A stretch of 64,000 bases of DNA from Zymoseptoria tritici IPO323. Its lineage: Eukaryota > Ascomycota > Dothideomycetes > Mycosphaerellales > Mycosphaerellaceae. The notes under the pieces are model-generated. The model saw only the letters and a program-made list of their open reading frames with translations. It had not been told where the DNA came from and searched no databases. The translations under genes were made by a program, and so were the position numbers. Below are positions 42,830-54,600 of this stretch, one piece after another; the first letter of the stretch is position 1; each line of letters begins with the position of its first letter. The stretch spans positions 186,001 to 250,000 of the forward strand of contig NC_018214.1 of the NCBI RefSeq assembly GCF_000219625.1, written 5' to 3'.

Positions 42830-42845
42830 GGTTATAAGCCCGGCG
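42830..42845 (+). other. Probable primer binding site of Copia copy B
   Basis: GGTTATAAGCCCGGCG directly follows the 5' LTR; the identical sequence follows the 5' LTR of copy A (18559-18544). With one TpG-to-TpA change undone, its first twelve bases (GGTTATGAGCCC) are complementary to the anticodon region of initiator tRNA-Met, the internal priming site used by some copia elements. This is inference from memory of the tRNA. Confidence 0.5.
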
Positions 42846-42855
42846 TAACTACTGC

Positions 42856-45800
42856 ATACTTAAGGAAGAATTGTCTGTTCTAAGCGCAGCTACTAAAACC
42901 TTATTATACACTATTTAGACAGTTGACTAGCGAGCCGAGAAAGAGCTAGTTACAACAACAGCCGCAATATAGGCTAATAAGTTCAAGACTGCGAAGGAGA
43001 ATAAAGTCCTAAGAAAGGGAAGCAACTTCTTAGACTAGTTAAGGATGCTTAAAGCAGCCCTTATAGACAAGGAGGTGTTAGGCTATGTCTTTTATAACAT
43101 TCCCTAGTACCCTGCCTAACTAAAGCTAGGAATTAAAGTTAAATATCCCTCTCTACTAACTAAGGAGAGCACTACTTTATCCTCCTAGGCTCTAACTCCT
43201 TCCTAAAAAGAAGGAGGGGACACTCTAGTAATAGAACCTATTCTAACTAGTAGACTAAGACTAACTCCTCTCTAAGTCTGGCATAAGCATAACCTAATTG
43301 CATACGGGATTGTTAGCAAAAGGATTAACTAATCTCTAAGGCCTAACTTTAGGGATACAGAGAAGACAGCTAAGGAACTATATAATACTATTGCAGCTAC
43401 CTATAGGCCTATTATAACTATAAACATTTATAACAGCCTAAGGATTCTTAGAATTAGCAATATTAAGATCTAAGGAACAAACACTTAGAAGTACTATAAG
43501 GACTTCTAGAAGTGGCATTATAAGTACATCTCTGCAATAGAATAATACTTTAGGTCTAAGAGCATTCTAGTCTTAAAGCTTACCTTTAGTAATAAGCAGA
43601 TTAGGCTGTTCTTTATCTAGGGCCTCTACTATCTAGAATACCTAAGAAGCTAGAGACAATCCTATTATATTAAGAATACAACTCTTAAAGAGCTAATTAC
43701 CTTATTAATTAAGGAACCTCCTCTACAGATATAGAGGACAGCAGGAGGATTTAGGGGTGCTATAGTAGATAATAATTAGTATACTAAGTGTACCTATTAT
43801 ATCTACACAAATGCAGACTGCTTTAAGAAGTACCCTAACAAGGCCCTAAAGTCCTAGGTATATAGAGGAAAAGGAGGATCTAACAAGGACAAGAAGAAGT
43901 CCTAAGATAAGAGCAAGAGATATAACAAGAAGGGAGGAAAGGGTGCTGCAGCAATTAAGCCTATCTCCTCTTCTAATGCAGGCTTAGGCTCTAATTTAGA
44001 CAGCTTATTTGCAGGAGCAGCAATTACTGCCGCTAGAATATAAAGGAGTAACACTATTGTCTAGGATTCTAGTACATTATACTACTTCTTTAACAACAAG
44101 TCCTAGTTCTTAGACCTTAAACCCCTAGAAACCCTAATTAGGTTCTCTTAAGCTATTAGACAAAGCACAGTTACATACTTAGGAAGTGTAAGGATTATAA
44201 TAAAGTACAAGGGGAATAAGTTAAACATTACCTTGCAAGATGTATTATACTCTCCTAACTCTAATTACAACCTTATCTTAGCAGAGACTCTCTAGCTAAA
44301 GTGCAAGGTCCACCTGGACAGGCTATCTTTATGTATTCTAAGGAATAACAAGAAGATAGGCAAGGTTTAGTCTACTTATAATGTTCTAATCCTCTAGAAT
44401 GCAACTGTCTCTCTCCCTAAGGGGAGTACTAAAGTTGCTTCTACAACTAACAGGAACATGTCCTATCTAGCCTTTGCTATGCCTAAGGCTAATATAACAA
44501 GATAGCACTAGAGACTAGGCTATATAGGGAACAAGATTCTTAGTGCAACAAAGGCTTAAGTCTAAGGACTTAAGCAGATTAACATATCTACACTTAAGCA
44601 CTATAAGCTATGCAATCTTGCAAGGTTACAGAGAGTAGTGTTAAGAACTCTAAGACTAACACCTTAATCCTTATTAGATAAGGTCTACATTAACATTATA
44701 GGACTAATCTTTCTACTAGACATCTTTAGATACAAGTACATCCTTATAATTACTAATGCAAAGTTAAGAAGGAGATAGGCTATCTTCTGCAAGCTTAAAT
44801 TACAAGCTGCACAAATTATTAAGAAATAGACTACTAAGACATTTAACTAGTACAAAAAGATAGTTAAGATCTAGTTCTTAGATAGAGGAGGAGAGTTTAA
44901 CAACAATAATCTAATTACATTTGTAGAGAATAAGGGACTAAGATAGGATTTCTTAGCTCCCTATACTCCTAAGCAGAATAGAATTGCAGAATTATCTAAC
45001 AAGGTTATCCTTAATAAGGCAAGAGCAATAATAATTAACTCTAGCCTACCTCTCCCTCTCTAGAGTTTTGCAGTTGCATATGCAATCTTCCTTACTAACA
45101 GGCTAGTATGCCTGTTAACTAACAAGATTCCTCTTTAGGAATTTAATTAAGATCTTAATGCTAGAACTCTATATATTAATCTAACAAAGGTTAGGAGATT
45201 TAGATGCAGAGCATATCTGCATAATTAGGGGAGACCTAATTTATAGAAGTTCTATCCTAGAGTAGAGAAATACTAGAATCTAGGATTCTAGGAGAACACT
45301 TTAACTAACTATATAGTTTGGAAGTTTGAACTATCTACCCTTGCTAGGTTTTAGCACAAGATTATAACCTCTCCTTATGTAACATATAATAAGGATAAGG
45401 TATACAGTATAATACCTGCTGCCCTAGACTTCTAGGGGGAGAGTTTCCTATAACTAATGCAACCTATTGCTATAGAACAGGAAGTCTATACTATCTATAC
45501 TAAGGATTAAGATTAGGGCTAGGATGCCTAAGGGCAAGATGCCTAACCTCTTACTACTTCTTATTTTTAAGAAGTAGAGAATATATTTAATACTATATAG
45601 AGAGAGAGAAACCAAGCCTCCCTTTTAACATCTTAGGGGGAGCAAATATTAGGTTAGGACATACAGTCCTAGGATAACTAACACAAGCAGTCTAAGCCTA
45701 ATCAGCTAGAGGCTACTAAGTATAAAGAAGCCTCCTAGCTAGCTTAGGGGGAGCATATTTCTAAGGAAACAGGAAGTCCTAAGGGATTCCAAGGAAGTCC

Positions 45801-47622
45801 TAAGGGATTCTAGGAGCAGGCTAATGCCTTATTAACACAGCTATAACATTAAGCATTAGCAGAGGATTGCCCTAAAAGGGAAGACCTCTAAGATTATGCT
45901 ATAACTCCCTTCCTAGACATTTATATTATAGGAAAGAGGAAAGCAGGGAGAAGCCCTAAGAGACCTAAGAAATTAGGCAATAAAGCAAGTCCTAAAAGCT
46001 TAGGCACATTTAGACTCTTAAGAAGTAGAAGATTAGTTATAAGAAAAGACTACAGCAAGATCTAGAAGATAGGACTTAAAGCAACAAATCCTAATCTGTC
46101 TAATCCTAAGACAGTTAAGAAAGCTCTCTCTAGATCTAACTACAAGGAATAGGAGAAAGCTATTATTAAGGAAGCTAAGTTACTTAAGTCTACAGGATAC
46201 CTTAAATAGAAACTTATTAGCACCCTCCCTAAGGGGAGAGTCCCTCTTACAGGGAAATAGGTCTTTAAGATTAAGGTGCTCCTAGATAGAACTGTAGAGA
46301 AGTACAAGGCTAGATAGACAGCTAGGGGATTTATACAAAGAAAGGGACTTAACTATATTAATACCTTCGCTCCTACCCTAAGAGCTGCAACAGGGAGAAT
46401 ACTTCTGTCCCTCTTAGTTAACTTTAGCTAGAAGAGGAGACAAGTTAATATTAAGACTGCATTCCTAAATCCAAACCTGGATAAGCAGATCTTTATTAAG
46501 CTACTAGAGGGAGCTTATCTCTTTAAGAAAGATGCCTACAAGTATATTATACATGTTAAGAAAGGACTGTATAGGCTTAAGTAGGCAGCTGCTCTCTAGC
46601 ACTACGATACTATAGACACTCTCTAAAAGCTTAGTCTGTTAAGAACTGTTAGTAATACTTGCCTCTTTTAAGGGAAAGGCATCCTTGTTCTCCTTTATAT
46701 AGATAACTTCTAGATCTTTAGACAGTTAGACTATAAGATTAACAAGCTAATTAAGGGATTAGAGCAGAAGTATACAATTAAGGTTGTTAATACTAATATC
46801 TTTCTTAGACTTTACCTAAAGGAAGGGAAAGATAGCTCTATGTCTGTCTCTTAGGAATACTATTCTAGAGACAAACTTTAAGGACATAGTCTTAGCAATA
46901 CAAAGAGTGTTAAGTACCCCCTTAATACCCTCCTTAAACCCCTCTAAGATAAGGGAACAAAGGAGGACTATAATCTCTTTAACAAGATTATTAGGGAACT
47001 GCAACATCTGTTAAACTATACTAGACCAGATATTAGTTTTGCTGTTAACTACTATGCAAGGTTCCTTTAGAACTTAGGACCTTTGCATGTTTAGGCAGCT
47101 AAACACATCTAGAGATATATTGCAGGCACAATTAACAAGTGCCTTGTGTATAGGAAAACTAAGGAGCAAATTTAGATTAAAGCATTCTTAGACTCTAACT
47201 TTGCTAGTAATCCTAGTATATCTAGGTCTACCTTAGGAATGCTCTTTAAAATTGCAGGAGGCCTAGTTGTCTAGAGATCTTAACTACAGAAAGAAGTAGT
47301 GCTGTCTAGCACTAAGGCAGAGTACCTCTCTCTTACTAAGGCAACAAGAGAAGTAAATTAGGTAAGGAATCTTATTAATAAGCTCTAGCCCTTTACCTAG
47401 GCTAAAAGCATTTCTACTATCCTTATTAAAGTGGACAATTAATCAGCTATTAGCCTTATAGAAAACTATGCTAACTCTAAAAGATTAAGACATGTCTCTC
47501 TTAGGAACTATTACTGCAGAGAGCAATATAACAAGGGGAGTATTAAGGTAGAGTTTGTAAGGATAGACATGCAGCTTGCAAACTGTCTAACAAAACCAAA
47601 ATCCCTAAACACTATCCTCTAA
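42856..47622 (+). pseudogene. Copia copy B gag-pol remnant, one frame with many RIP-type stops
   Basis: One frame, 1589 codons, from ATA at 42856 (probable former ATG) to TAA at 47620-47622. Gag with a degraded CCHC knuckle lies near 43790-43840. A degraded protease D-S-G-A equivalent lies near 44060. The integrase has its H-C zinc region around 44510-44610 and FLDRGGEFNNNN near 44880. The reverse transcriptase has VNIKTAFLNPNLDKQIFIK near 46445 and YIDN near 46700. RNase H ends with ANCLTKPKSLNTIL. Internal stops are TAG and TAA codons, many at positions where Trp or Gln is expected in this family. Frame positions checked at 42880, 43801, 44881, 46441 and 47620 all agree, so no net frameshift is present. 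Confidence 0.88.
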
Positions 47623-47648
47623 TGTAGGCGTCTACTAAAAAGAGCATC

Positions 47649-47691
47649 TCGTGCGAGCATAAGAGGAACACATCCTAACATAGTCGCACGA
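47649..47691. repeat. Short inverted repeat in Copia copy B
   Basis: TCGTGCGA (47649-47656) and TCGCACGA (47684-47691) are perfect inverted copies separated by 27 bp. They lie in a 75-bp block between the pol stop and the tRNA-like sequence that does not align to the matching 73 bp in copy A. Confidence 0.75.
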
Positions 47692-47697
47692 AATAAG

Positions 47698-47769
47698 AGG
47701 CTGATACAGGAATTAAACCTGTAACCTTCTAATTTGTAGTCAGAAATTATACTACTAGACTAACTAGCC
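47698..47769 (-). pseudogene. tRNA-Cys-like sequence carried by Copia copy B
   Basis: 72 nt on the minus strand, homologous to 13622-13693. Acceptor GGCTAGT/ATCAGCC, T arm ACAGG/CCTGT fully paired, anticodon loop CTACAAA. Together with copy A it points to an ancestor GGCTGGT... with anticodon GCA. The B box reads GGTTTAATTCC here, one change from consensus. Confidence 0.7.
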
Positions 47770-47900
47770 CTTAATAAGAAGAGGGAAATTGCTCTTAAAT
47801 TTATGCCTTAGTACCTATATTCCTACCTAAGAAGGATTCCCTCCCTAGAATTACACTATTTTATTTGTTATAAAACTAAGAAGTACAACACTTAGAACAC

Positions 47901-48839
47901 TTATTTTATTCTTATCTGTACAAAGGAAAGGAGGCAACTACACACCTCTACAAAAGCATCTAAGAAACTATAAGAAAAACACCTAGCTAAAGGAAAACTT
48001 TTCTATAAAAACCCAAAAGTATTAGAGTATGTCCTAGAACCTACAGCCTGCCCCCCTAGAACTACTACTAAAAGACTAAGCTAATTCCCCTAGAATCTTA
48101 ACTTAAAGCCTAGGAGAATGTTAGTTTCTATTAGGGAAGAAGGGATTTTAAGGAGAACATACACAGGATGCTGTGCTACTAACTACTGCTTTATCTCTGC
48201 CTTGTTAGAGCTTAACATTTAGCTAAGAGGAGTCTAGTTATAGCACAACACAAATCCCTAAGGATTAGGAGTTATTAGACTAGGGTAGTTTTCTACTAGG
48301 AAGGCCTACTCCCTTAGGTTGTACAGCTCCTCTATTACTATGTTAATAAGGTCTGTAGTAAGGAGATCCTTATTAAGCTTAGCTATAAACCTATTAAAGC
48401 AAGCTACAAAAGAGAAGGGACCCTAAGCCTTAACATTTACTCTATTATAGTGTCTGTTTATCTCTCCTCTAATAAGTTAATGTATAGTCTAATATACTAC
48501 AGAACTATCTTTGTAGATCTATAGGAGATCTCTACTACTAACAGCTCTTACTTTATCGATAACTTGCTAGAAGGTTTTCCTAGGGACAGAGAAAGCTACT
48601 CTTCTTCTAGAAGCTATAGCTAGTAATGTGGATTGTGTTATTAATAGCTATAAGGGATAGATAATAGATTAGCTAATAAATTAGCTAAATAGATAAGAGG
48701 TGTGGATTGTAAAGTAGAGGAATAAAAAAGCTAGAAGAAGATGCTTTTTAACAAGCTAAAGCCGAGCATTAGCTACGTAGTAGGTAAATACCTGCTATAT
48801 TTAGGTAACAGACAGCTCGTGATAATGCAGCTGCTAATA
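47901..48839 (-). pseudogene. Antisense reading frame of Copia copy B, unknown product
   Basis: 313 codons including TAA at 47903-47901, read opposite to gag-pol, starting next to the polypurine tract of the 3' LTR. About 20 in-frame interruptions, all TAG or TAA and none TGA; another frame of the same strand that was read carries clearly more. Segments such as VSSRDLL, GPFSFVACFNRFIAKLN and DLINIVIEELYNLRE look like genuine protein. Copy A gives the same frame and length without indels; codons that are CAG here (e.g. before the LINE target site) are TAG there. The N-terminal third is hydrophobic. No homologue was recognised. Role unknown; it could be an antisense gene of the element or a captured host fragment. 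Confidence 0.45.
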
Positions 48840-48845
48840 GGGAAG
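48837..48845 (+). other. Polypurine tract of Copia copy B
   Basis: AATAGGGAAG immediately before the 3' LTR; copy A has AATAGGGGAG at the same place. Confidence 0.6.
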
Positions 48846-49016
48846 TGTTGTAGATCATTAGACTAACTATTAGTAAAGTGCACGTAACTAGTGCCAAGGC
48901 ATTCACACACACAGATAGCTAAAGTGAGAATCTTACACTTAAGATTCTCTCTGCATAACAATATATACCTGCTAATTAGAGGTCTTCTTCCACTCAGCTT
49001 GAGCCTAATCACAACA
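48846..49016 (+). repeat. 3' LTR of Copia copy B
   Basis: 171 bp, TGTTGTAGATC to ATCACAACA, followed by the GGAAT target duplication. Confidence 0.93.
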
Positions 49017-49693
49017 GGAATGGGATCCCGTCTTCTACCTTCATAGGGCGGCAGACATTCATCGTACACCTACTCGCCCACTTTCACATGAACAATGTGT
49101 AAACAACTTCCGACTCGGACGAGGACAGACTCCGAGAAGCGCCAATCGGAGCCAACGGAGTGCACTTCGCAGGGGCATACTTATCTCGGGACAGGACAGC
49201 ATGCTCGTCTCGACAACCGCCTGCTATACTCGCTGGGGGTTACCATCCGATGCAAGCTGCAACGAGACGTACTAGAGACTCCTAATACTACGCCATGACG
49301 ATGGCAGGCAGAACGATTGATCCTAATGGCAAGAACGATCGGCAATAAAAATCCCGCATGCACGATGATCATTCTGTGTTTGCCGTTCTAGGTAACGATC
49401 GATATCACTGGCCTTTGAGGGCGTCGATCGGCAGTGCTAATTGATCCTGCGTCATGGTGGGGGATGTATTCGTGGTGCAAGCTCATGAACAGCAAGGAGC
49501 TCATATATGTACCTATCTTCTTCTGCCCTGCTTGTGAAGCCAACGGACAGGCAGATAGGCATCACAGGGTTACACGACTGCATCTTCTGAAGATAACGCC
49601 TCGCTACTCCGGACCGTTTTGGAGAACCGCTCGTTGCAGAGCTCTGGACGGAGAACCAGCGATATCCGTGGCCACAAGCCCCTGCCTGTAGCC
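49017..49693. other. Intergenic region upstream of the MFS permease gene
   Basis: Normal composition resumes after the transposon. Short frames only. Probably holds the permease promoter. Confidence 0.55.
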
Positions 49694-51492
49694 ATGTCGC
49701 AGACGAACGAGAAGACCAGGCAATCGCCTTCTCCCTCATGCTTCAGTCCTGATCCTGAGCATCTCATCGACCGCCATTTCGAGAAGCGAGTCCTCCGTAA
49801 GATTGACTGGCGCCTGCTGCCCATTCTTGGAGCCCTGTGAGTACTGGGAAATGTGGAAGACTGCAACACATCCAAGAATGGCCTTTCAGGCTCTGCCCAG
49901 GCCCAGTCTGCATACTCTCCCTTGAAGACTGTTCGAGCCATAGCTGACTTAGCTGCCTCATACAGATATACTATTTCTCTTGTCGACCGCAACAACATCT
50001 CCGTGGCGAGGATTTCAGGACTCGACGAAGATCTGGGACTGGATGTTGGAAGCAGGGCGAGCTTGGCATTGCTGGTAACTTTCTCCGCTTTCGACCGGCA
50101 ATCTCCCCCCAGATGTGAAGTCGGTGCTGACACTGACAGATCTTCTTCGTTGGCTACATCTTACTCGAAATCCCTTCCAACGCTCTCATCCGCAAAGTAG
50201 GGCCGGCGAAATTGCTGTCGGGTATCGTAGTAGCATGGGGACTAATCAGCCTCGGGGTTGGCTTCGCTCAAACATGGCAGACATTGGTGGCGTTACGAGT
50301 GATGCTGGGACTCCTTGAAGCGGTCAGACGGCCTTTCTCCTACAATACAAGGTCGGCCGGCTGACATATCTTCAGGGCTTCTACCCAGGCTGCATCTACC
50401 TCATTTCCTCCTGGTACAAACGCTTCGAACTCCAAAAGCGTCTCTCGGCCTTTTTCATGACGGCCACGGCGCTTTCTGGATTCGCCAATATCCTAGCCTA
50501 CGGTCTCACCCAACTGGAGCGAGTATCGTCCTACTCTGGCTGGAGATGGATCTACATCATCGAGGGCTCCATCACCGTCCTATTTGGCGTACTAGCGTAT
50601 TTCATCATCGTCGACTTTCCCAATTCGCCACGGAATAAATTCCTCTCCGAGGATGAGAAGAAGTTCGTCGAAGCAAGGTTGGAACACGATCGAGGTGCGG
50701 ACGATGCGCAAGCGAAAATGACATTGCAAGTCGTGCTGAGCACGTGTTGCGACTGGAAATCCTACTCCTTCAGCATGATGTACTTCGCCGGTGCCGCGTA
50801 AGCCGCTTCCACCTCCAACAACCACAATCCTTCGCATACCATACTAACCCCCCCATCCCAGCGCAACTTACGCCTTCTCCCTCTTCCTCCCCATAATCCT
50901 CCGCAACAGCCTCGGCTTCTCCCAGTCCCTCTCCTTCGTCCTCACAGCTTTCCCACCCGTTTTCTCCATCCTAACCGTAATCCCAATCTCCATCCTCGCC
51001 GACCGGCTCCACACGCGCGGCATCCCGAACATCCTGCAAGCCCTACTCGGCATCCTCGGTCTTTGCATGACGGGTTTCCTTAGCAATCCCTGGGCTCGAT
51101 ACGCGGGGACTTTTCTCGGGTACGCGGGCGGAACAGGATTGGTGGTCACGAGCATGGCGTGGATGACGAATAATCTGCGGGGCGATGGGAAGAGAGCTGT
51201 GGCGACGGCGGTGATGATCATGCTCAGCGCTGTTGCGGGGATCTATTCGAGTTTGGTGTTTCGACAGCAGGTGAGTCCTCCCCTTCAGTGAGCGGAGCAT
51301 CGGTGCAGTTGCTGATGTATGTTTTAGGATGCTCCGGCGTATGTTCCTGGCCTGGTCGCTTGTATGGCGGCGAATGGACTCGCGGTCGGCCTGGCTGCTA
51401 TGACGACGGTGGTGTTAAGATGGCAGAATCGCCGTGCTGATAGGGGTGAGGTTATACTGGCTGGTCTGGAGGGGTTCAGATATACCCCATGA
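49694..51492 (+). CDS. MFS permease, anion:cation symporter (allantoate/Dal5-like) family
   Basis: Six exons: 49694-49836, 49966-50074, 50140-50322, 50376-50797, 50862-51270, 51328-51492 give 476 aa. The introns are 53-129 nt; the third has a GTCAGA donor. Signatures: FEKRVLRKIDWRLLPILGAL then YTISLVDRNNISVAR (helix 1), IFFVGYILLEIPSNALIRKVGP (helix 2 and loop), LGLLEAGFYPGCIYLISSWY (helix 4), WRWIYIIEGSITVLFGVLAY (helix 6), and FPNSPRNKFLSEDEKKFVEARLEHDRGA in the central loop. These are typical of fungal allantoate, nicotinate, biotin and related permeases. The substrate cannot be told from sequence. An in-frame ATG at 49619 would add 25 residues; the later ATG was chosen because it opens the usual short acidic N-terminus. 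Confidence 0.87.
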
Positions 51493-51618
51493 ATTGGGTC
51501 GACCGACGATGAGAATTAACGACTGAAGACGCAAAGTGAAGCGTGTACTGATACCAAGCTTTCTAGCAAAGAGACTACCAAATAAACGAGAACTCATCCC
51601 AGCAGCATCAATGGCCAT

Positions 51619-54600
51619 TCATGTACATCGTTCTGTCCTCACAACCTCCAGGACATCCTCAACGTTTCCGCCAGGGGCGGTGATGGCGCACGAGGAAGGA
51701 GCAGCGGATGTCGTAGAAACCGTGGAAGTAGAGGAGGTCGCAGAGTTGGTGGTTTGGGTAGCGGATCCTGTCGTTGTGGTGGAGGAGAGAGGCGGGAGCA
51801 AGACTCCTGCGTCAGGAGGATTGCTGTTGCCTGGGTTGCTGGTACCTGGAACGACAATGACTGAACCCTGGTACAGAGTACACACGCCGGATTCAGAGTC
51901 GAAAGTGAAAGCCGCACAGCCCGATGTTGCAGCACAAAGATCAGAACAATCCTGGTAGGAAGGCTCATTCTCTGGCTCGCCCATAGGCTCGCCGTCAATG
52001 CTGGAGTCGCATTGCGCTTGGAACTGCTTGCTATCGCTGCCAAACTGACCACCGTTTGCAGCAAGCTCGTCACAGGAAGCAGCAGTCGGTGCAGGGGTTG
52101 TGCTCGATTGAGTTGCGGATGATGTAGTCGAAGTTGAGCTGCCGTCAGTGGTAGTAGCGCTTCCTGATATAGACGAGACGTCGGATGATGTGCTGCTTGC
52201 TGTCGACTGAGCATCCGTCGAGGCAGACGATCTAGTCGAAGCCGAACTTGCATCACTCTGAGTAGTTCTCGAAGCAGACGAGACATCGGACGATGTGCTG
52301 CTTGCTGTGGTATTCACAGAGCCGGCGTCGGTTGCCGTTGAAGTAGAAGATGAAGCCGAAGCCGAGCTTGCATCACTCTGGGTGGTTCCGGAAGCAGACG
52401 AGACGTTGGACGACGTGCTGATTGCCCCAGAGCCGGTAGAGCCGCTCTCCGTTGCTGTCGAGGCAGGAGAACTGGATGAGCCTTCGCTTGTCGATGAAAC
52501 AGTCGAAGAAAGCGACACGGTGGCGCTCGCGGTGATCAAAGTAGAGCTGCTAGCGGAGTTTTCTGACGATGTAGCGCTTACGGTGGATAGACTTGAGCTA
52601 GAGTCGACAGAAGTAGAGGTAACAAGCGCGGATATCGAAGTGGACGAGGACTCGGAGGGCAACAGAGTAGCAGAATCGCTGCTGCCATCGAGAGACGGCA
52701 CGCCAGTCTCCGACTTGAGGATACATTGACCATCAGTGAACGTGATGGCAACACACTTGTTCGGGCCGGTGTATGTTGCGCAAGCCTCCACACATTCCTG
52801 GAAAGAAGTTGTGGTCCTAGGAACATCGTCCACGGGAGAGCCATCGAGAGATGTGTCGCACTCATTGTCGAAAGTGTCGCCATTGCTAGCAACATATTGC
52901 CCACTGCTGTCTGTGAGAAGATCGCACGATACAGCGCTGGGTCCAGCGGGTGCGGATGACGTGGCCGAAGCAGAGCTGATCGAGGCCGAGTTTCCTGATG
53001 AAGCCGTGCTTTCAGTGACAGTCGTGCTCAAGACGTTCGATCCGGTACTGCTCGAAGAGATGATTAGGGAGAAGCTAGATTGAACTGCGGAAGAGGTGCT
53101 TTCGGAAGCCGATGAGGAGGTCGAAATGCCACTATTTGCAATAGACGTCGAGCTTGCATCGCTGCTCGCTAAGGATGAGAAGCTTGAGCTATCACCGTTT
53201 GCCGCGGATGTTGAGCTGCTATCACTCCCGGACGAAGTCGAAGCCTCGCCGTCTGTGGCGGAGCTTGAGCCTCCTGCGCTGGTCAAAGAAGAGCTAGAGG
53301 TCGAGCCAGCAACGTCGGAAGTGCTCTCCGATGCGGAGGACGAGGTTGTGATAGAGCTTGATCCGGCGGTAGCGGAGGCGTTGCTGTCGGGTGCTGTGGA
53401 AGAGGTCGAGCTCTGGCCATTTGCTGCGGATGTCGAACCGCTGCCGCTCGCAGAAGAGGTCGAGATCTCGCTGCTTGCGGCGGAGGTTGAGCTTACAGCG
53501 TCGTTTGAAGAAGAGCTCGAAGTCGGGCCAGCCACGTCGGAAGTGCTATCGGATGTCGAGGAAGAAGGTGTGGGGCCTTGAGAAGTGGAGGCCGAAGAAG
53601 CCGAAATTCCAGCATCGGTCGGAGAGGCGGAGCTCGATCCGGCTGCAGAGGAGGCGCTGCTCTCAGAAGCTGAAGAAGATGTCGAAATGTCGCTGCTTGC
53701 CAGAGATGTTGTCGTTTGACCATTCCCAGCGGAGGTAGCGTCGACGGATAAAGCAGATGACGATTGAGTCGCAGCAGAGGTAATGCTCTGGGAAGCCGCA
53801 GAGGAGGTAGAGATTTCGCTCCTTGCCCGGGATGTCGTCGTTTGATCATTGCCAGCGGAGGTGACATCGGTCGACGAAGTAGATGTCGATCGAGCTGCTG
53901 CGGAGGTGCTGTCTGATGCCGAGGCGGAGGTCGAGATGCCGCCGTTCGCGATAGTTGTCGAACTTTGGGCTGCACCGGAAGTAGAGGACGTCTGGCTGCC
54001 GGCGCTCAAAGATGAGGTGCTATCGCCATTACTGGCCGCACTTGTCGAAACCGCTATCCGCGAAGCCGAGGAAGATCCATTCGAAGGAATAACAACCGTA
54101 GCCGAATCTCCATCATTCGTGGTCATTGGGCCCTGAGTAGCAGACCGAAGAATACACTCTCCCGTGGTTGGGATCCATGTGATAGCAGAGCAGACATTCA
54201 TGCCTTGATAGCTCGCACATTGCGTCAGACAATCACCGAAAGAATCCGTATCTCTTGGCTCATCGTCGACGGGCTGTCCGTTCTCGAAGGTAGTGTCGCA
54301 GTCAAGGTCGAAGATTGTCATGTCGACGATCATCTGGCCGTTGTTCGAACTGCTGAGATCGTTGCATGAGTCCGCGGTGACACCAGGAGCGGCAGCAGAG
54401 GTTGTGCTTGAAGATGTGGGCGAAGAGGAACCAGAGGAAGAGGACCCGTAGGAAGAGGACCTAGATGAAGAGGTGCCGGGGGCAGTGCCTGATACTGTCG
54501 TCGAGGTGCTGCGAGACACAGATGAAGAGGTGCCGGGAACAGTGCCTGAAGCAGTAGTCGAGGTATTGCGAGACACAGTTCCGGATGCAGTCCGGGAAGG

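Larger units (their letters stand above)
42659..49016 (+). mobile_element. Copia-type LTR retrotransposon, copy B, full length but RIP-degraded
   Basis: 6358 bp with 171-bp LTRs (42659-42829, 48846-49016) and a perfect 5-bp target duplication GGAAT (42654-42658, 49017-49021). Domain order gag, protease, integrase, reverse transcriptase, RNase H makes it Ty1/Copia. It is the same family as copy A (6356 bp without its LINE), in opposite orientation. The 5' LTR ends ACAATA instead of ACAACA, itself a CpA-to-TpA change. A 1.2-kb stretch between pol and the 3' LTR carries an antisense frame and a tRNA-like sequence. This copy is somewhat less mutated than copy A, so it is the better one for reading the ancestor. 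Confidence 0.94.

Noticed and set aside
46816..47007. 63-codon frame in Copia copy B on the minus strand
   Set aside because: Antisense of the reverse transcriptase/RNase H region; no independent support.
52295..53581. Long acidic open frames on the plus strand (e.g. 53096-53581)
   Set aside because: Antisense of the Ser/Thr repeats of the PAN-domain gene; Glu/Val-rich composition is the complement of repeated Ser codons.
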